Shown piece by piece: positions 1-8,307 of a stretch of 14,462 nucleotides of DNA. Source of the DNA: Rhodobacterales bacterium 34-62-10 (GTDB lineage: Bacteria; Pseudomonadota; Alphaproteobacteria; Rhodobacterales; Rhodobacteraceae). How positions within the stretch are numbered: position 1 is the stretch's first letter; each line of letters begins with the position of its first letter. The translations under genes and the position numbers were made by a program. The stretch lies in contig NCJR01000031.1 in the NCBI GenBank assembly GCA_002282555.1, forward strand, positions 1-14,462, written 5' to 3'. Under the pieces are notes generated by a model. That model saw nothing but the letters and a program-made list of their open reading frames with translations, was not told where the DNA came from and did not search any database.

Positions 1-1070
1 ATCACCACCGTATCGATGAACGGCTCCAACAATGACACGAACCCCTCGGTGATCGGTTCCTTGGTTCGGACGGCAGAGTGGGCTATGGCCGCAGACCCCA
101 CGCCAGCCTCGTTCGAGAAAGCTGCACGCCGGAAACCCTGGATCAGTGCTCCGACCATGCCGCCGACGATCCCGTTGCCCGTAAAGGCCCCGTTGATGAT
201 CTGGCCAAAGGCGGTGCCCACCATGTCCATGTTCATCAGGATGATCACCAGTGCCGCGCCGACATAAAGAACGCCCATGAAGGGGACGACCTTTTCCGTC
301 ACGCGGGCGATGGATTTGATACCCCCTACGATCACGGCAAAGACGATGCCGGCAAAAACAAGGCCTGTGATCCACCCCGGGTACTCGCCGAAAACGCCGG
401 TCAATTGCTGATGCGCCTGATTGGCCTGAAACATGTTGCCGCCCCCCAACGCGCCCAGCACGCAAAAGACGGAAAACAGCACAGCCAATACCTTGCCACC
501 TGGCAAGCCACGCTCGGCAAAGCCCTTGGTCAGGTAATACATGGGTCCGCCAGACACGCGCCCGTCGGGGTATTCGTTGCGGTATTTCACGCCCAACGTG
601 CATTCCGTGAATTTGGACGCCATCCCCAACAGGCCCGCAAGGATCATCCAGAAGGTCGCGCCGGCGCCACCGATGCTGACCGCGACAGCAACGCCCGCGA
701 TATTGCCCAGACCGACGGTCCCTGACAGGGCCGTGGCCAGCGCCTGAAAGTGGCTGACCTCGCCCGCATCATCCGGGTCTGAGTACTTGCCACTGACCAG
801 AGCGAGCGAATGGCCGATCACGCGGAACTGGATGAAGCCGAAATAGATCGTGAATACACTGGCCGCCACGACCAGCCATACCACGATCCATGCGACGGAC
901 GTGCCCGGGATCGATGCGAAAATGAAACTGACAAACCAACCTGTTGAATCGGCAAATATCTGATTGACGGTTTCGTCTACGGATTGCGCCCGCGCAGGCA
1001 TCACCGAGACGATCAGGGCAGCAAACGCCGCCAAAGCGGTTGTCACCGCCGGAAATGGGTTCCGTGTCAT
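1..1070 (-). CDS. Sodium:alanine symporter (AGCS family), 3' end beyond window
   Basis: Inner-membrane Na+-coupled amino-acid (alanine/glycine) uptake carrier. The frame is open from ATG 1070 to the left edge, giving 356 codons of a protein usually about 450-550 residues long, so the C-terminal part is missing. The N-terminus has a hydrophobic stretch ending in MPARAQS, like a signal peptide. Multiple hydrophobic segments follow. Family marks are seen: GTVGLGNIAGVAVAVSIGG with the following FWMI-AGLLGMASKFTE, the segment GGPMYYLTKG, and NEAGVGSAAIAHSAVRTKEP near the edge. An AGGAG Shine-Dalgarno sequence lies about 7 nt before ATG 1070. The gene starts 19 bp after the universal stress protein on the same strand, so the two are probably co-transcribed. 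The substrate (alanine, glycine or other) cannot be told from sequence alone. Confidence 0.95.
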   Translation of the reverse strand, partial: MTRNPFPAVTTALAAFAALIVSVMPARAQSVDETVNQIFADSTGWFVSFIFASIPGTSVAWIVVWLVVAASVFTIYFGFIQFRVIGHSLALVSGKYSDPDDAGEVSHFQALATALSGTVGLGNIAGVAVAVSIGGAGATFWMILAGLLGMASKFTECTLGVKYRNEYPDGRVSGGPMYYLTKGFAERGLPGGKVLAVLFSVFCVLGALGGGNMFQANQAHQQLTGVFGEYPGWITGLVFAGIVFAVIVGGIKSIARVTEKVVPFMGVLYVGAALVIILMNMDMVGTAFGQIINGAFTGNGIVGGMVGALIQGFRRAAFSNEAGVGSAAIAHSAVRTKEPITEGFVSLLEPFIDTVV

Positions 1071-1089
1071 CTGTCTCTCCTGTTCCTGC

Positions 1090-1524
1090 TCATGGCACGA
1101 TGGTGCAGGGCACCGGGGCCGCTTGCGCCAGATGTCCGGCCACCGATCCGAAGATCCGACTGCCAAGCCGCGTGTGACCGTTGCGACCGATCACGATCTG
1201 GACGGCCTTCATCTCTTCCGCGATCTTGCAGATGGTTTCGGCGATATGGCCGTAGCGGATCTTGCTTTCTGCCTCGACGCCTGCAGCGCGAACCTTGTCC
1301 AGCACTGGCGCGATAAGGGCCTTCTCGGCACGTTCCAGCTCCTCGGTGCGGCGCTTGTGCCGTTCTTCCAGTTCGCTCGGGCTCAGAAACGAATACGGCG
1401 ACCATTCAAGCACATGAACCAAGACAACCGTGCCACCCTGAAGCTTGACCCGGCCCACGGCAAAGTCGAGCGCCCTTCGAGAAGCCTCACTTCCGTCATA
1501 GCCGACGATGAATTTTGCAGACAT
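1090..1524 (-). CDS. Universal stress protein, UspA family, ATP-binding type
   Basis: A single-domain 144-residue cytoplasmic Usp, the usual family length. It opens with the strand MSAKFIVGYDGSEASRRAL, the canonical VGYDGS/A-A region. It ends with GRNGHTRLGSRIFGS, which exactly fits the G-X2-G-X9-G-[ST] nucleotide-binding motif, followed by VPCTIVP. It is therefore expected to bind ATP, like MJ0577-type Usps. The start at 1524 is preferred to the ATG at 1551 because GGAGGG lies just before it and the family begins here. It is 19 bp upstream of the AGCS symporter. Usp genes next to transporters often serve as accessory or regulatory partners, but that role is inference here. Transcription probably starts in the 1525-1857 gap shared with the divergent sulP. 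Confidence 0.93.
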   Translation of the reverse strand: MSAKFIVGYDGSEASRRALDFAVGRVKLQGGTVVLVHVLEWSPYSFLSPSELEERHKRRTEELERAEKALIAPVLDKVRAAGVEAESKIRYGHIAETICKIAEEMKAVQIVIGRNGHTRLGSRIFGSVAGHLAQAAPVPCTIVP

Positions 1525-1857
1525 CTGTCCCTCCTGCATGTTGGCTTGCACAGGATAGTGCCGCGACAGTTTACCGCAGAAGCCAAGTGGGACAAATATG
1601 ACGGATGCCTTTAATCGCCGTTACAGCGGGCCGATTGGCCTGTAATGTGAAAATTCAAAGGCTAATAGCCTGCTGGTTTGCTTAACCCAGATATTTTTTC
1701 CCATGGGCATCACTCAGACCAGACAGTCAGGTCAGAGTCGTCCTGTCCAGCCCTGAGAACGGGCTTCACCACGGTTGAACATCACATTCTGTATAGCATA
1801 TATGAATGGATAGCTGGCATGTCCCAGCTCTGACATCGCGGCAGGACTATCACCCTC
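1525..1857. promoter_or_regulatory. Divergent usp / sulP intergenic region with two inverted repeats
   Basis: This 333-bp gap holds no convincing gene and must contain the promoters of the minus-strand usp and the plus-strand sulP. Two short dyads are visible about 100-150 bp from the usp start. One is TTACAG at 1621-1626 with its exact inverted partner CTGTAA at 1640-1645, with GGCC repeats between them. The other is the perfect 13-bp palindrome AGGCTAATAGCCT at 1659-1671. A weak usp promoter candidate on the minus strand is TTGTCC / 16 nt / TAAACT. A small AGCCC/GGGCT hairpin lies at 1749-1765. No regulator can be assigned. Confidence 0.35.
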
Positions 1858-3615
1858 ATGAGCTTTTTGACCAACGGCGACCGCAAAACGGCAAATGCAG
1901 GCCGCCGCGGTCTGTCGCGGTACTTTCCGATCCTGCACTGGGCGAAAACCTATGACCGGGAGGCGCTGACCTCGGACACGGTGGCGGCGGTGATCGTGAC
2001 GATCATGCTGATCCCGCAATCGCTGGCCTATGCGCTGCTCGCGGGTCTGCCTGCCGAGATGGGGCTTTATGCGTCGATCCTGCCCTTGGTCGCTTATGCG
2101 ATTTTCGGCACCAGCCGCGCGCTGGCGGTGGGACCGGTGGCGGTGATCTCGCTCATGACCGCGGCCGCTGTAGGCAATATGGCGCTGGAGGGGACGGCGG
2201 AATATGCGATCGCCGCGATCACGCTGGCTTTCATTTCTGGCCTGATCCTGACGGTGATGGGCCTGTTCCGGTTGGGATTTCTGGCCAATTTCCTGTCGCA
2301 TCCGGTGATCGCGGGGTTCATTACCGCATCCGGCCTGCTGATCGCGGCCAGTCAGATCGGCACGATCATGGGGATCAGCGGCGGAGGGCATTCGCTGATT
2401 GAACTGCTGCGAAACCTTTGGGCGAACCTGGCGCAGATCAACCTGATCACCTTGGCGATCGGGGTGGTGACGACGGCGTTTCTGTTCTGGGTGCGCAAGG
2501 GCCTCAAGCCCCTGCTGATCAAGACGGGGTTGCGCCCGCGCTTGGCCGATCTGCTGGCCAAGGCCGGACCAGTGGCCGCCGTTGCCGTGACCACACTGAC
2601 TGTCTGGGCCTTTGATCTAGCAAGCAAGGGTGTGGCCATTGTCGGCACCATCCCCAGCGGATTGCCGCCGCTGACCCTGCCGGGTTTTTCCAGCGAGATT
2701 TGGGGGCAGCTTTTCGTATCGGCGCTGTTGATCTCAATAATCGGGTTCGTCGAATCCGTCTCGGTCGCGCAGACATTGGCGGCCAAGAAACGGCAGCGGA
2801 TTGATCCCGATCAGGAGTTGGTGGGCCTTGGCACCGCCAATATCGCCTCGGCCCTGTCGGGGGGTTATCCGGTGACGGGGGGATTTGCGCGGTCGGTGGT
2901 GAATTATGATGCGGGGGCTGAGACCCCGGCGGCGGGGGCCTTTACCGCTGTGGGTATCCTGCTGGCGGCGCTGTTCCTGACGCCGCTGCTGCATTACCTG
3001 CCCAAGGCCACATTGGCCGCCACGATCATCGTCGCCGTGCTGGGGCTGGTGGACTTGTCAATCCTGAAACGCAGTTGGACCTATTCCAGGATCGATTTTG
3101 CCGCTGTCGCCACGACCATCGCCATCACATTGGGACTCGGCGTCGAGATGGGCGTTTCGGCTGGCGTGATCCTGTCGCTGGCGCTGTTTCTGTATAAGAC
3201 ATCGCGCCCGCATGTGGCCGAGGTGGGCCTTGTCCCCGGCACCCAGCATTTCCGCAATATCCTGCGTCACAAGGTCGAGACGGACCCGTCGGTCGTGACG
3301 CTGCGGATCGACGAGAGCCTGTACTTCGCCAATGCCCGCTTCCTTGAAGATTACATCTACAACCGTGTCGCCTGCGATGAACCGATCCGGCATGTGGTGC
3401 TGATGTGCTCGGCCGTGAATGAGATTGATATGTCCGCGTTGGAAAGCCTTGAGGCGATCAACGCACGGCTGCGCGATCTGGGGATCACCCTGCACCTGTC
3501 CGAAGTGAAAGGTCCGGTGATGGACCGCCTGAAACGCAGCCATTTTCTGGATGATCTGACAGGTCGCGTGTATCTGTCGCAATATGATGCGATGGTTGCG
3601 TTGACGGCGGGCTGA
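1858..3615 (+). CDS. SulP family inorganic anion transporter with C-terminal STAS domain
   Basis: A 585-residue inner-membrane carrier (SLC26/SulP family) for sulfate, bicarbonate or another anion; the substrate is not determinable. The N-terminal cytosolic stretch of about 40 residues is followed by the family signature IPQSLAYALLAGLPAEMGLY and the nearby GTSRALAVGPVAVISLM. A long polytopic region runs to about residue 455. The last ~120 residues are a STAS domain, recognised by RIDESLYFANARFLEDYI, VNEIDMSALESLE and LRDLGITLHLSEVKGPV. Length and order match full SulP proteins. A modest AGGA lies 11 nt before ATG 1858. It is divergent from usp and 54 bp upstream of the DgoK-like gene on the same strand. 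Confidence 0.93.
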   Translation: MSFLTNGDRKTANAGRRGLSRYFPILHWAKTYDREALTSDTVAAVIVTIMLIPQSLAYALLAGLPAEMGLYASILPLVAYAIFGTSRALAVGPVAVISLMTAAAVGNMALEGTAEYAIAAITLAFISGLILTVMGLFRLGFLANFLSHPVIAGFITASGLLIAASQIGTIMGISGGGHSLIELLRNLWANLAQINLITLAIGVVTTAFLFWVRKGLKPLLIKTGLRPRLADLLAKAGPVAAVAVTTLTVWAFDLASKGVAIVGTIPSGLPPLTLPGFSSEIWGQLFVSALLISIIGFVESVSVAQTLAAKKRQRIDPDQELVGLGTANIASALSGGYPVTGGFARSVVNYDAGAETPAAGAFTAVGILLAALFLTPLLHYLPKATLAATIIVAVLGLVDLSILKRSWTYSRIDFAAVATTIAITLGLGVEMGVSAGVILSLALFLYKTSRPHVAEVGLVPGTQHFRNILRHKVETDPSVVTLRIDESLYFANARFLEDYIYNRVACDEPIRHVVLMCSAVNEIDMSALESLEAINARLRDLGITLHLSEVKGPVMDRLKRSHFLDDLTGRVYLSQYDAMVALTAG

Positions 3616-3669
3616 GGCCGAGGCCCGCTTGGATTGACGGGGGACGGCGCGGCGCATATCTGGACCGTC

Positions 3670-4380
3670 ATGGCACAGGATATCTGGATCGGGATCGAGG
3701 ACAGCGGCGGTCTGGCGTCAGGCTGGCGCTTTGACGGCGCAACGGTGGTTGAGGCGGCATCGGGCGCCAGCGTGGCTGAGGTCGTGGCACGGCTTGGCGA
3801 TGCGCCCACGCTGATTGTCGGCGACAGCAAGGCGGCGCAACCGGTGCCTGCTGCCATTCTGCCCGATACTTTGCCGCTGACAGCATTGACGCAGGAACGC
3901 CCGCAGGGGCATCTGGATGCCCCGACCAGACTTCGGATTGCAGGCCCGGTCGCAGCCCGGAAAAACTGGGATGGGGTGGTTTGTGTGCCCATGGCGGAGG
4001 TTACGCATTGGTGCCAGATCAGTGCGGATGAGGTGGTGAGCTTTCAATCCGCGCTGACCCCGATGCTGGCCCGGATGCTGGGCGCGTCCCAGACAGCGGA
4101 CCCGCAAGCCTTGGCGGATACCATGTCTCGACCAGAGCGTCTGTCGCTGCACCTGCGCAGTGCAAGATTGGCAGGTGCAGCAGAATCTGTGGCGGGGCAT
4201 TTGCTGGGGGCGGAACTGGCAGCGATGCGCCCCTATTGGCTGGGGCAGCGGGTCATCGTAATCGCGCCGAACAGCCTCTATTCCAAGGCTTTGGCATCAC
4301 AGGGCGTACCAGTCGAGCTTTTGCACCCGGATGAGGCTGCGCGGGACGGTCTGCTGGCGCTGCGCGGCAGGTCTCGCTGA
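3670..4380 (+). CDS. Degenerate 2-dehydro-3-deoxygalactonokinase-like (DgoK-like) protein
   Basis: 236 residues against about 290 for true DgoK kinases. The C-terminal half resembles DgoK: VCVPMAEVTHWCQISADEV aligns with the PGTHxKW region, and GHLLGAELAAMRPYW plus VIVIAPNSLYSKAL with the final helices and strand. The N-terminal phosphate motif D-W-G-[ST]-[ST] of the family is replaced by E10-D-S-G-G, and the PGTHxKW motif has become PMAEVTHW. About 50 residues of the middle are missing. Kinase activity is therefore doubtful. The ATG at 3670 is chosen over the upstream in-frame TTG at 3634 because the family's first strand begins here (DIWIGIE aligned with YIAIDWG); neither start has a clear ribosome site. 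No KDPGal aldolase gene is adjacent, so a galactonate role is unsupported. It ends 13 bp before the convergent sitD. Confidence 0.75.
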   Translation: MAQDIWIGIEDSGGLASGWRFDGATVVEAASGASVAEVVARLGDAPTLIVGDSKAAQPVPAAILPDTLPLTALTQERPQGHLDAPTRLRIAGPVAARKNWDGVVCVPMAEVTHWCQISADEVVSFQSALTPMLARMLGASQTADPQALADTMSRPERLSLHLRSARLAGAAESVAGHLLGAELAAMRPYWLGQRVIVIAPNSLYSKALASQGVPVELLHPDEAARDGLLALRGRSR

Positions 4381-4393
4381 GGGTGGTCAGGGA

Positions 4394-5314
4394 TCAGGCC
4401 GCGATACCAGCGCGGCGGCGACAGGGGCCGAACAGCATCGTGGCACCAAGGATCAGGCCCGACACAGTGGCGATCATACCAGCAGCACTGACGGAATTGG
4501 CAAATCCCAGCCAGAGCGGGCCGTAACCCGCCAGCACATAGCCCAGAACGGCGGAAAGGATGGCGAAACCCACGCTCCACATCACCTGCGGCAAAAGCCG
4601 GTCTGTCATCATCCGCGCCGCAGCCGGGGGGCAGATGAACATGGCGATCACGATGATCGAGCCAACCGCATCAAAGGCCGCCACCGCCGCCAAAGCCGCC
4701 AGCATCACCAATGCCAACCCGATGGCACGGACAGGAAGGCCAAGCGTGGCGGCAAATCCTTCGTCAAAGGTGGCAATCGCCAAGGGCCGCCACATCGCTG
4801 CGATGGCCAGCGCGACAATTACCAATGCCCCCGCCATGCGCGGCAATTCAGGCGGCAGACCCGCAAGCGCCATCGGGTCGAGCAATGATGACCAGCCCGT
4901 GGCGTCAAGCCAGATCAGGCTCTCCAGATTGCCATAGAGCGCGTGCTCCACATCCAGATGCACGCCGCTGGTATCCGATTGCTCCAGTAGCAGCACACCG
5001 GCGGCGAACAACGTGGTGAAGATCACGCCCATCGCTGCCCCTGCCTCGATCCGCGCGGTGCGGCGTACGGCTTCGATCAGGATCACCGAGACGAGGGCGG
5101 CCCCGGCTGCCCCCAACATCATAGGCAACGCCGCAACCCGCCCTGTCAACAGGAAGGCCACGACGATGCCCGGCAGAACCACATGGCTGATAGCGTCGCC
5201 GATGAGCGCCTGACGGCGCAGCAGCAAAAAATTCCCCGGCAAGGCGCAGGTCACGGCAGCCAGAACGCCGATCAAAAGAGGGGAGAGGGAGAGGGCGACA
5301 AACTCGGCTCCCAT
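4394..5314 (-). CDS. sitD: Manganese/metal ABC transporter permease (ABC-3 family), second permease
   Basis: 306 residues, a polytopic inner-membrane permease of the ABC-3 (ZnuB/TroD/SitD) family. Family segments seen are FLLLRRQALIGDAISHVVLP near residues 30-50, EAGAAMGVIFTTLFAAGVLL, the region ATLGLPVRAIGLALVML, and AAFDAVGSIIVIAMFICPPA, which resembles the EAA-type coupling region. It partners with the neighbouring permease, ATPase and binding protein. Its start shares one base with the upstream sitC stop (TGATG), indicating translational coupling. It is the last gene of the operon and lies 13 bp from the convergent DgoK-like gene; no strong terminator is visible between them. Assignment to Mn rather than Zn rests on the operon and its operator, not on this protein. 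Confidence 0.9.
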   Translation of the reverse strand: MGAEFVALSLSPLLIGVLAAVTCALPGNFLLLRRQALIGDAISHVVLPGIVVAFLLTGRVAALPMMLGAAGAALVSVILIEAVRRTARIEAGAAMGVIFTTLFAAGVLLLEQSDTSGVHLDVEHALYGNLESLIWLDATGWSSLLDPMALAGLPPELPRMAGALVIVALAIAAMWRPLAIATFDEGFAATLGLPVRAIGLALVMLAALAAVAAFDAVGSIIVIAMFICPPAAARMMTDRLLPQVMWSVGFAILSAVLGYVLAGYGPLWLGFANSVSAAGMIATVSGLILGATMLFGPCRRRAGIAA

Positions 5315-6516
5315 CAGGCCACCCCCTGCGCGCGGGGCAGGTGACGGTCCAGCTCGGCGATCTGATCCGGCGTCAGCACCGTCTCGATCGGTGTGAGGCC
5401 GTCATAGCGGCTGGCGGTCAGGCCATGTGCCGGGTCACCCCGCAGTGCGGCCCAGCGCGCCTCGTCCAGCAGGGCTTTGGCGGCGGCGGCGCGTCCTGCC
5501 TCGGTCGCGACACCATCGGGACGCGCCATGCCTTCGCGGGCCAGCAGCGCCATGGTGAAGGGCTCATGGATCGGTTGGCCCAAGGCCAGCGCCAAAAGAC
5601 CCTGACGACGATGCACCCGGCGGCGAAAGCGAATTTGCCGCAGCAGCAGCGCAACACCGCCCCGCGCAGGAGCCAGTGCCAGCGACAGAGCAAAAAGTAC
5701 AAAACTGGCCAGCACGATGATCGGTCCGGTCGGCAGCGCCGGGGCGGTGGCGGAGACGGCCGCACCGATATAGGCCGACAGCCCCCCGGCAAGCCCCGCC
5801 AGCGCCACCATCCGCAGGGCGTTATCCGTCCAAAGCCGGGCCGTGACCGCCGGAATGATCAGCAATGCCACGATCAGCACCAGACCCACGGTCGTGATCC
5901 CCAAGACGGTCACGGCCATCACCAGACCCATCATCGCCAGATCGATGCGGGCCACATTGGTGCCAGTGACCGCCGCGAAATCCGAATCAAACCCCACGGC
6001 CAGCATCGGGCGACGCAGCAGCAAAACCGCAAGTAAAACAAGCGCACCGCCCGTCCCGATCACCAGTGCATCACTGCGCAACATCCCGGCTGTCGACCCC
6101 AGAAGGACGGATTCCAGCCCGGCCTGACGGCCTGACTGCATCGATTGGATCACCGTCAGGATAACGATCCCCGCGCCGAAAAATACCGACAAGACGGCGC
6201 CGATAGCTGCATCCTCGGTCAGGCGGGTGCGGCGCAGCATCCAGCCGATCACCAGCAACCCCAGGCCAGAGGACAGCGCCGCCCCCAGCATCAACCCCGG
6301 CAAGAACCGCCCTTCGCCGCCCAGCGCGACCATTGCGATGAAAGCAAGACCAATCCCCGGCAAAGTGGCATGCGATACAGCATCCGAGACAAGTGCGCGC
6401 TTGCGCAGAAACAAGAAACTACCGGTCACGCCGGCAGCGATACCCAGTATGGTGGCACCGATCGCGACAAGTGACGCGTTATATCCCAGTTGCAGCGACA
6501 GCGCCTGCCAGATCAT
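5314..6516 (-). CDS. sitC: Manganese/metal ABC transporter permease with DtxR-like C-terminal extension
   Basis: 400 residues, about 110 longer than a plain ABC-3 permease. Residues 1 to about 290 are the membrane part, with RKRALVSDAVSHATLPGIGL, LTEDAAIGAVLSVFFGAGIV, AAVTGTNVARIDLAMM and the cytosolic-loop region TTVGLVLIVALLIIPAVTAR. Residues 293-400 are soluble and basic at their start. They look like a worn winged-helix plus dimerisation segment of the DtxR/MntR kind: GLLALALGQPIHEPFTMALL, then GMARPDGVATEAGRAAAAKA and DEARW, then LTPIETVLTPDQIAELDRHL. The last piece recalls the DtxR ending AExIEHxLTPE...L. Similar permease-regulator fusions are known among TroC-type proteins. It overlaps sitB by 4 nt (ATGA) and sitD by 1 nt. 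Confidence 0.9.
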   Translation of the reverse strand: MIWQALSLQLGYNASLVAIGATILGIAAGVTGSFLFLRKRALVSDAVSHATLPGIGLAFIAMVALGGEGRFLPGLMLGAALSSGLGLLVIGWMLRRTRLTEDAAIGAVLSVFFGAGIVILTVIQSMQSGRQAGLESVLLGSTAGMLRSDALVIGTGGALVLLAVLLLRRPMLAVGFDSDFAAVTGTNVARIDLAMMGLVMAVTVLGITTVGLVLIVALLIIPAVTARLWTDNALRMVALAGLAGGLSAYIGAAVSATAPALPTGPIIVLASFVLFALSLALAPARGGVALLLRQIRFRRRVHRRQGLLALALGQPIHEPFTMALLAREGMARPDGVATEAGRAAAAKALLDEARWAALRGDPAHGLTASRYDGLTPIETVLTPDQIAELDRHLPRAQGVA

Positions 6517-7340
6517 GACGCCGCATCCGCCGCCTGCATACCTGCTACCTGCGCTTCACCCAACCGACCCCCATAGGCGCGCTGGAGGTTTGAACTTGTG
6601 AACACTTCGGCAACGGGCCCGGCGGCGATGGCACGCATGTTGATCAGGAACATATGCTCGAAATAGGCGCGGATCGTGGAAAGGTCGTGATGCACGGCCA
6701 CGATGGTGCGTCCTTCGGCCCTCAGATCCTTGAGAACCGCGATAATCGCCTTTTCAGTAGCGGCATCGACCCCTGCAAAGGGTTCGTCCAGCAGATAAAG
6801 ATCCGCCGATTGAGCCAGAGCGCGGGCCAGAAAGACGCGCTGTTGTTGTCCGCCGGACAACTGCCCGATCTGGCGGCTGGCAAAATCCTCCATCCCGACA
6901 CGGGCAAGACAGGCACGGGCGCGAGCCAGATGCTCGGGCCGCAACCGGCGCAGCAGGCCCAGTTCGCGGTGCAGCCCCATCAGGACCACATCGATCACGC
7001 AGGCCGGGAAATCCCAGTCCACGCTAGCACGCTGCGGCACATAGGCCACGCGATCGCGCGCACGCGACAGCGGCAAACCGAACAGGCGCACCTCGCCCGA
7101 CAGTGGCTTGACCAATCCCAGAACCGCCTTGAGCAAGGTTGATTTTCCTGCCCCATTGGGGCCGACAATGGCGGTCATCGTGCCTTGCGCCACCGCCATA
7201 TCCACGGAAAACACCACCGGCTTTTCCCCGTAAGCCACGGTCAGCCCCCCCACCTCAAGCGCAGGCGGCGGTGTCGGAGTGGTGGCGACCACACCGTCCG
7301 TGCGCGACACAGCGCGTGGCGAGGAGAGGGGATTCACCAT
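6513..7340 (-). CDS. sitB: Manganese/metal ABC transporter ATP-binding protein
   Basis: 275 residues, a cytoplasmic ATPase subunit that energises the two permeases. Seen in order: Walker A GPNGAGKST (residues 60-68), Q-loop YVPQ (Q103), ABC signature LSGGQQQR (161-168), Walker B LYLLDEP (181-187), D-loop AGVDAATEKA and switch histidine in VAVHHDLS (about 217). The segment QRASVDWDFP after the Q-loop is typical of the Mn/Zn/Fe chelate (SitB/MntB/TroB) branch. All catalytic motifs are intact. The N-terminal ~25 residues before the first strand are proline- and threonine-rich and not part of the fold; a later start is possible. The gene begins 1 nt after the sitA stop and overlaps sitC by 4 nt. 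Confidence 0.94.
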   Translation of the reverse strand: MVNPLSSPRAVSRTDGVVATTPTPPPALEVGGLTVAYGEKPVVFSVDMAVAQGTMTAIVGPNGAGKSTLLKAVLGLVKPLSGEVRLFGLPLSRARDRVAYVPQRASVDWDFPACVIDVVLMGLHRELGLLRRLRPEHLARARACLARVGMEDFASRQIGQLSGGQQQRVFLARALAQSADLYLLDEPFAGVDAATEKAIIAVLKDLRAEGRTIVAVHHDLSTIRAYFEHMFLINMRAIAAGPVAEVFTSSNLQRAYGGRLGEAQVAGMQAADAAS

Positions 7341-7341
7341 G

Positions 7342-8307
7342 TCAGAGCCCCGCGCTCAGCTTGCCGTCCATGCCACGCGCGGGTACGTCACCGCCCAGCG
7401 CGCTGGCGATGGTCGAGATGTTGTGATCCATCATGCCCAGATAAGTCCCCTCATAAGTGCCATCCGGCCCCATCGCGTCCGAGAACACCTCACCGCCGAT
7501 GCGGACCTCATGGCCCTTGGCGGCGGCGCCTTCGATCAAGGCACGGATATTTCGGTCCGAGACCGAGCTTTCCACGAAAACGGCCCCGATCCGGCGTTCA
7601 ACAAGCATATCAACCAGTTCACTAATCCGGTTGAGGCCCGCCTCGGACTCGGTCGAAATGCCCTGAATGCCCATCACCTCGAAACTCTGTGCCCGGCCGA
7701 AATAACCGAATGCATCATGGGCGGTGAGCAAAACGCGCGCCTCTTCTGGCACAGAGGACAAACTGCGCGCCTTGTAGTCGGACAGTCGGGCGAGGTCGGC
7801 CAGATGCGCATCGGCATTGGTGGCGAAAGTAGCGGCGGCATCGGGACGCGCGGTGCTGAGTGTATCGCGCACGGCCAGAACCACATGGCGCCACAGATCG
7901 GGGTCCATCCAGACATGCGGATCAAAGCGGCCTTGATAATCGGGATGCCCGATACGATCCGCTTCGGGGACGGCTTCGCCTACGGCGACAACAGTGCGGG
8001 TACGGCCCAGATCCAGCAGGACATCCTCAAGCTGCGCTTCAAGATAAAGCCCATGCCACAGCACCAGGTCGGCACGGGTCATGGCGACGATGTCGCTGCG
8101 GGTCTGGCGGTAGGAATGAGGGTCGATCCCTGGCCCCATCATCGCAGCGACGGATACAAGATCACCCCCAACCTGTCGTGCGGCATCGGCCACCATTCCG
8201 GTTGTGGCAACGATGGACAAGGGGGGTTGCGCCGCAGCAAGGCGCGGGACAGCGATACCGGCGGCAATGGCCGTCAGGACATGGCGTCGTGTCAGTGTCA
8301 TGGTCAT
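7342..8307 (-). CDS. sitA: Manganese/metal ABC transporter periplasmic substrate-binding protein
   Basis: 321 residues, a cluster A-I (TroA/PsaA/MntA/SitA) binding protein that captures Mn2+ (possibly Fe2+ or Zn2+) in the periplasm. Expected metal ligands can be seen: H64 in GIDPHSY, H131 in FDPHVWMDP, a glutamate in GISTESEAG (E220 or E222) and D277 in FSDAMG. There is no histidine-rich loop of the ZnuA kind, which favours Mn over Zn. The leader LTRRHVLTAIAAGIAVP... ends in RLAAA and contains an RR pair, so it may use Sec or Tat export. AAAGGTG lies 6 nt before ATG 8307, which fixes the start. It is the first gene of the operon and follows a promoter with two Fur-family operators. Confidence 0.94.
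   Translation of the reverse strand: MTMTLTRRHVLTAIAAGIAVPRLAAAQPPLSIVATTGMVADAARQVGGDLVSVAAMMGPGIDPHSYRQTRSDIVAMTRADLVLWHGLYLEAQLEDVLLDLGRTRTVVAVGEAVPEADRIGHPDYQGRFDPHVWMDPDLWRHVVLAVRDTLSTARPDAAATFATNADAHLADLARLSDYKARSLSSVPEEARVLLTAHDAFGYFGRAQSFEVMGIQGISTESEAGLNRISELVDMLVERRIGAVFVESSVSDRNIRALIEGAAAKGHEVRIGGEVFSDAMGPDGTYEGTYLGMMDHNISTIASALGGDVPARGMDGKLSAGL

Noticed and set aside
78..725. Long plus-strand ORF across the left edge
   Set aside because: It is a shadow of the minus-strand AGCS symporter, whose motifs are unmistakable; the shadow is rich in H, R, D and lacks any family look.
3634..3669. TTG start giving 12 more residues on the DgoK-like protein
   Set aside because: The family's first strand begins right after ATG 3670, and the extra residues have no match or ribosome site.
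4394..8307. Zinc (znuABC) uptake operon
   Set aside because: The binding protein lacks a histidine-rich loop, there are two permeases as in SitCD, and the operator is Mur-like and not a Zur-type site. Zinc cannot be fully excluded by sequence.
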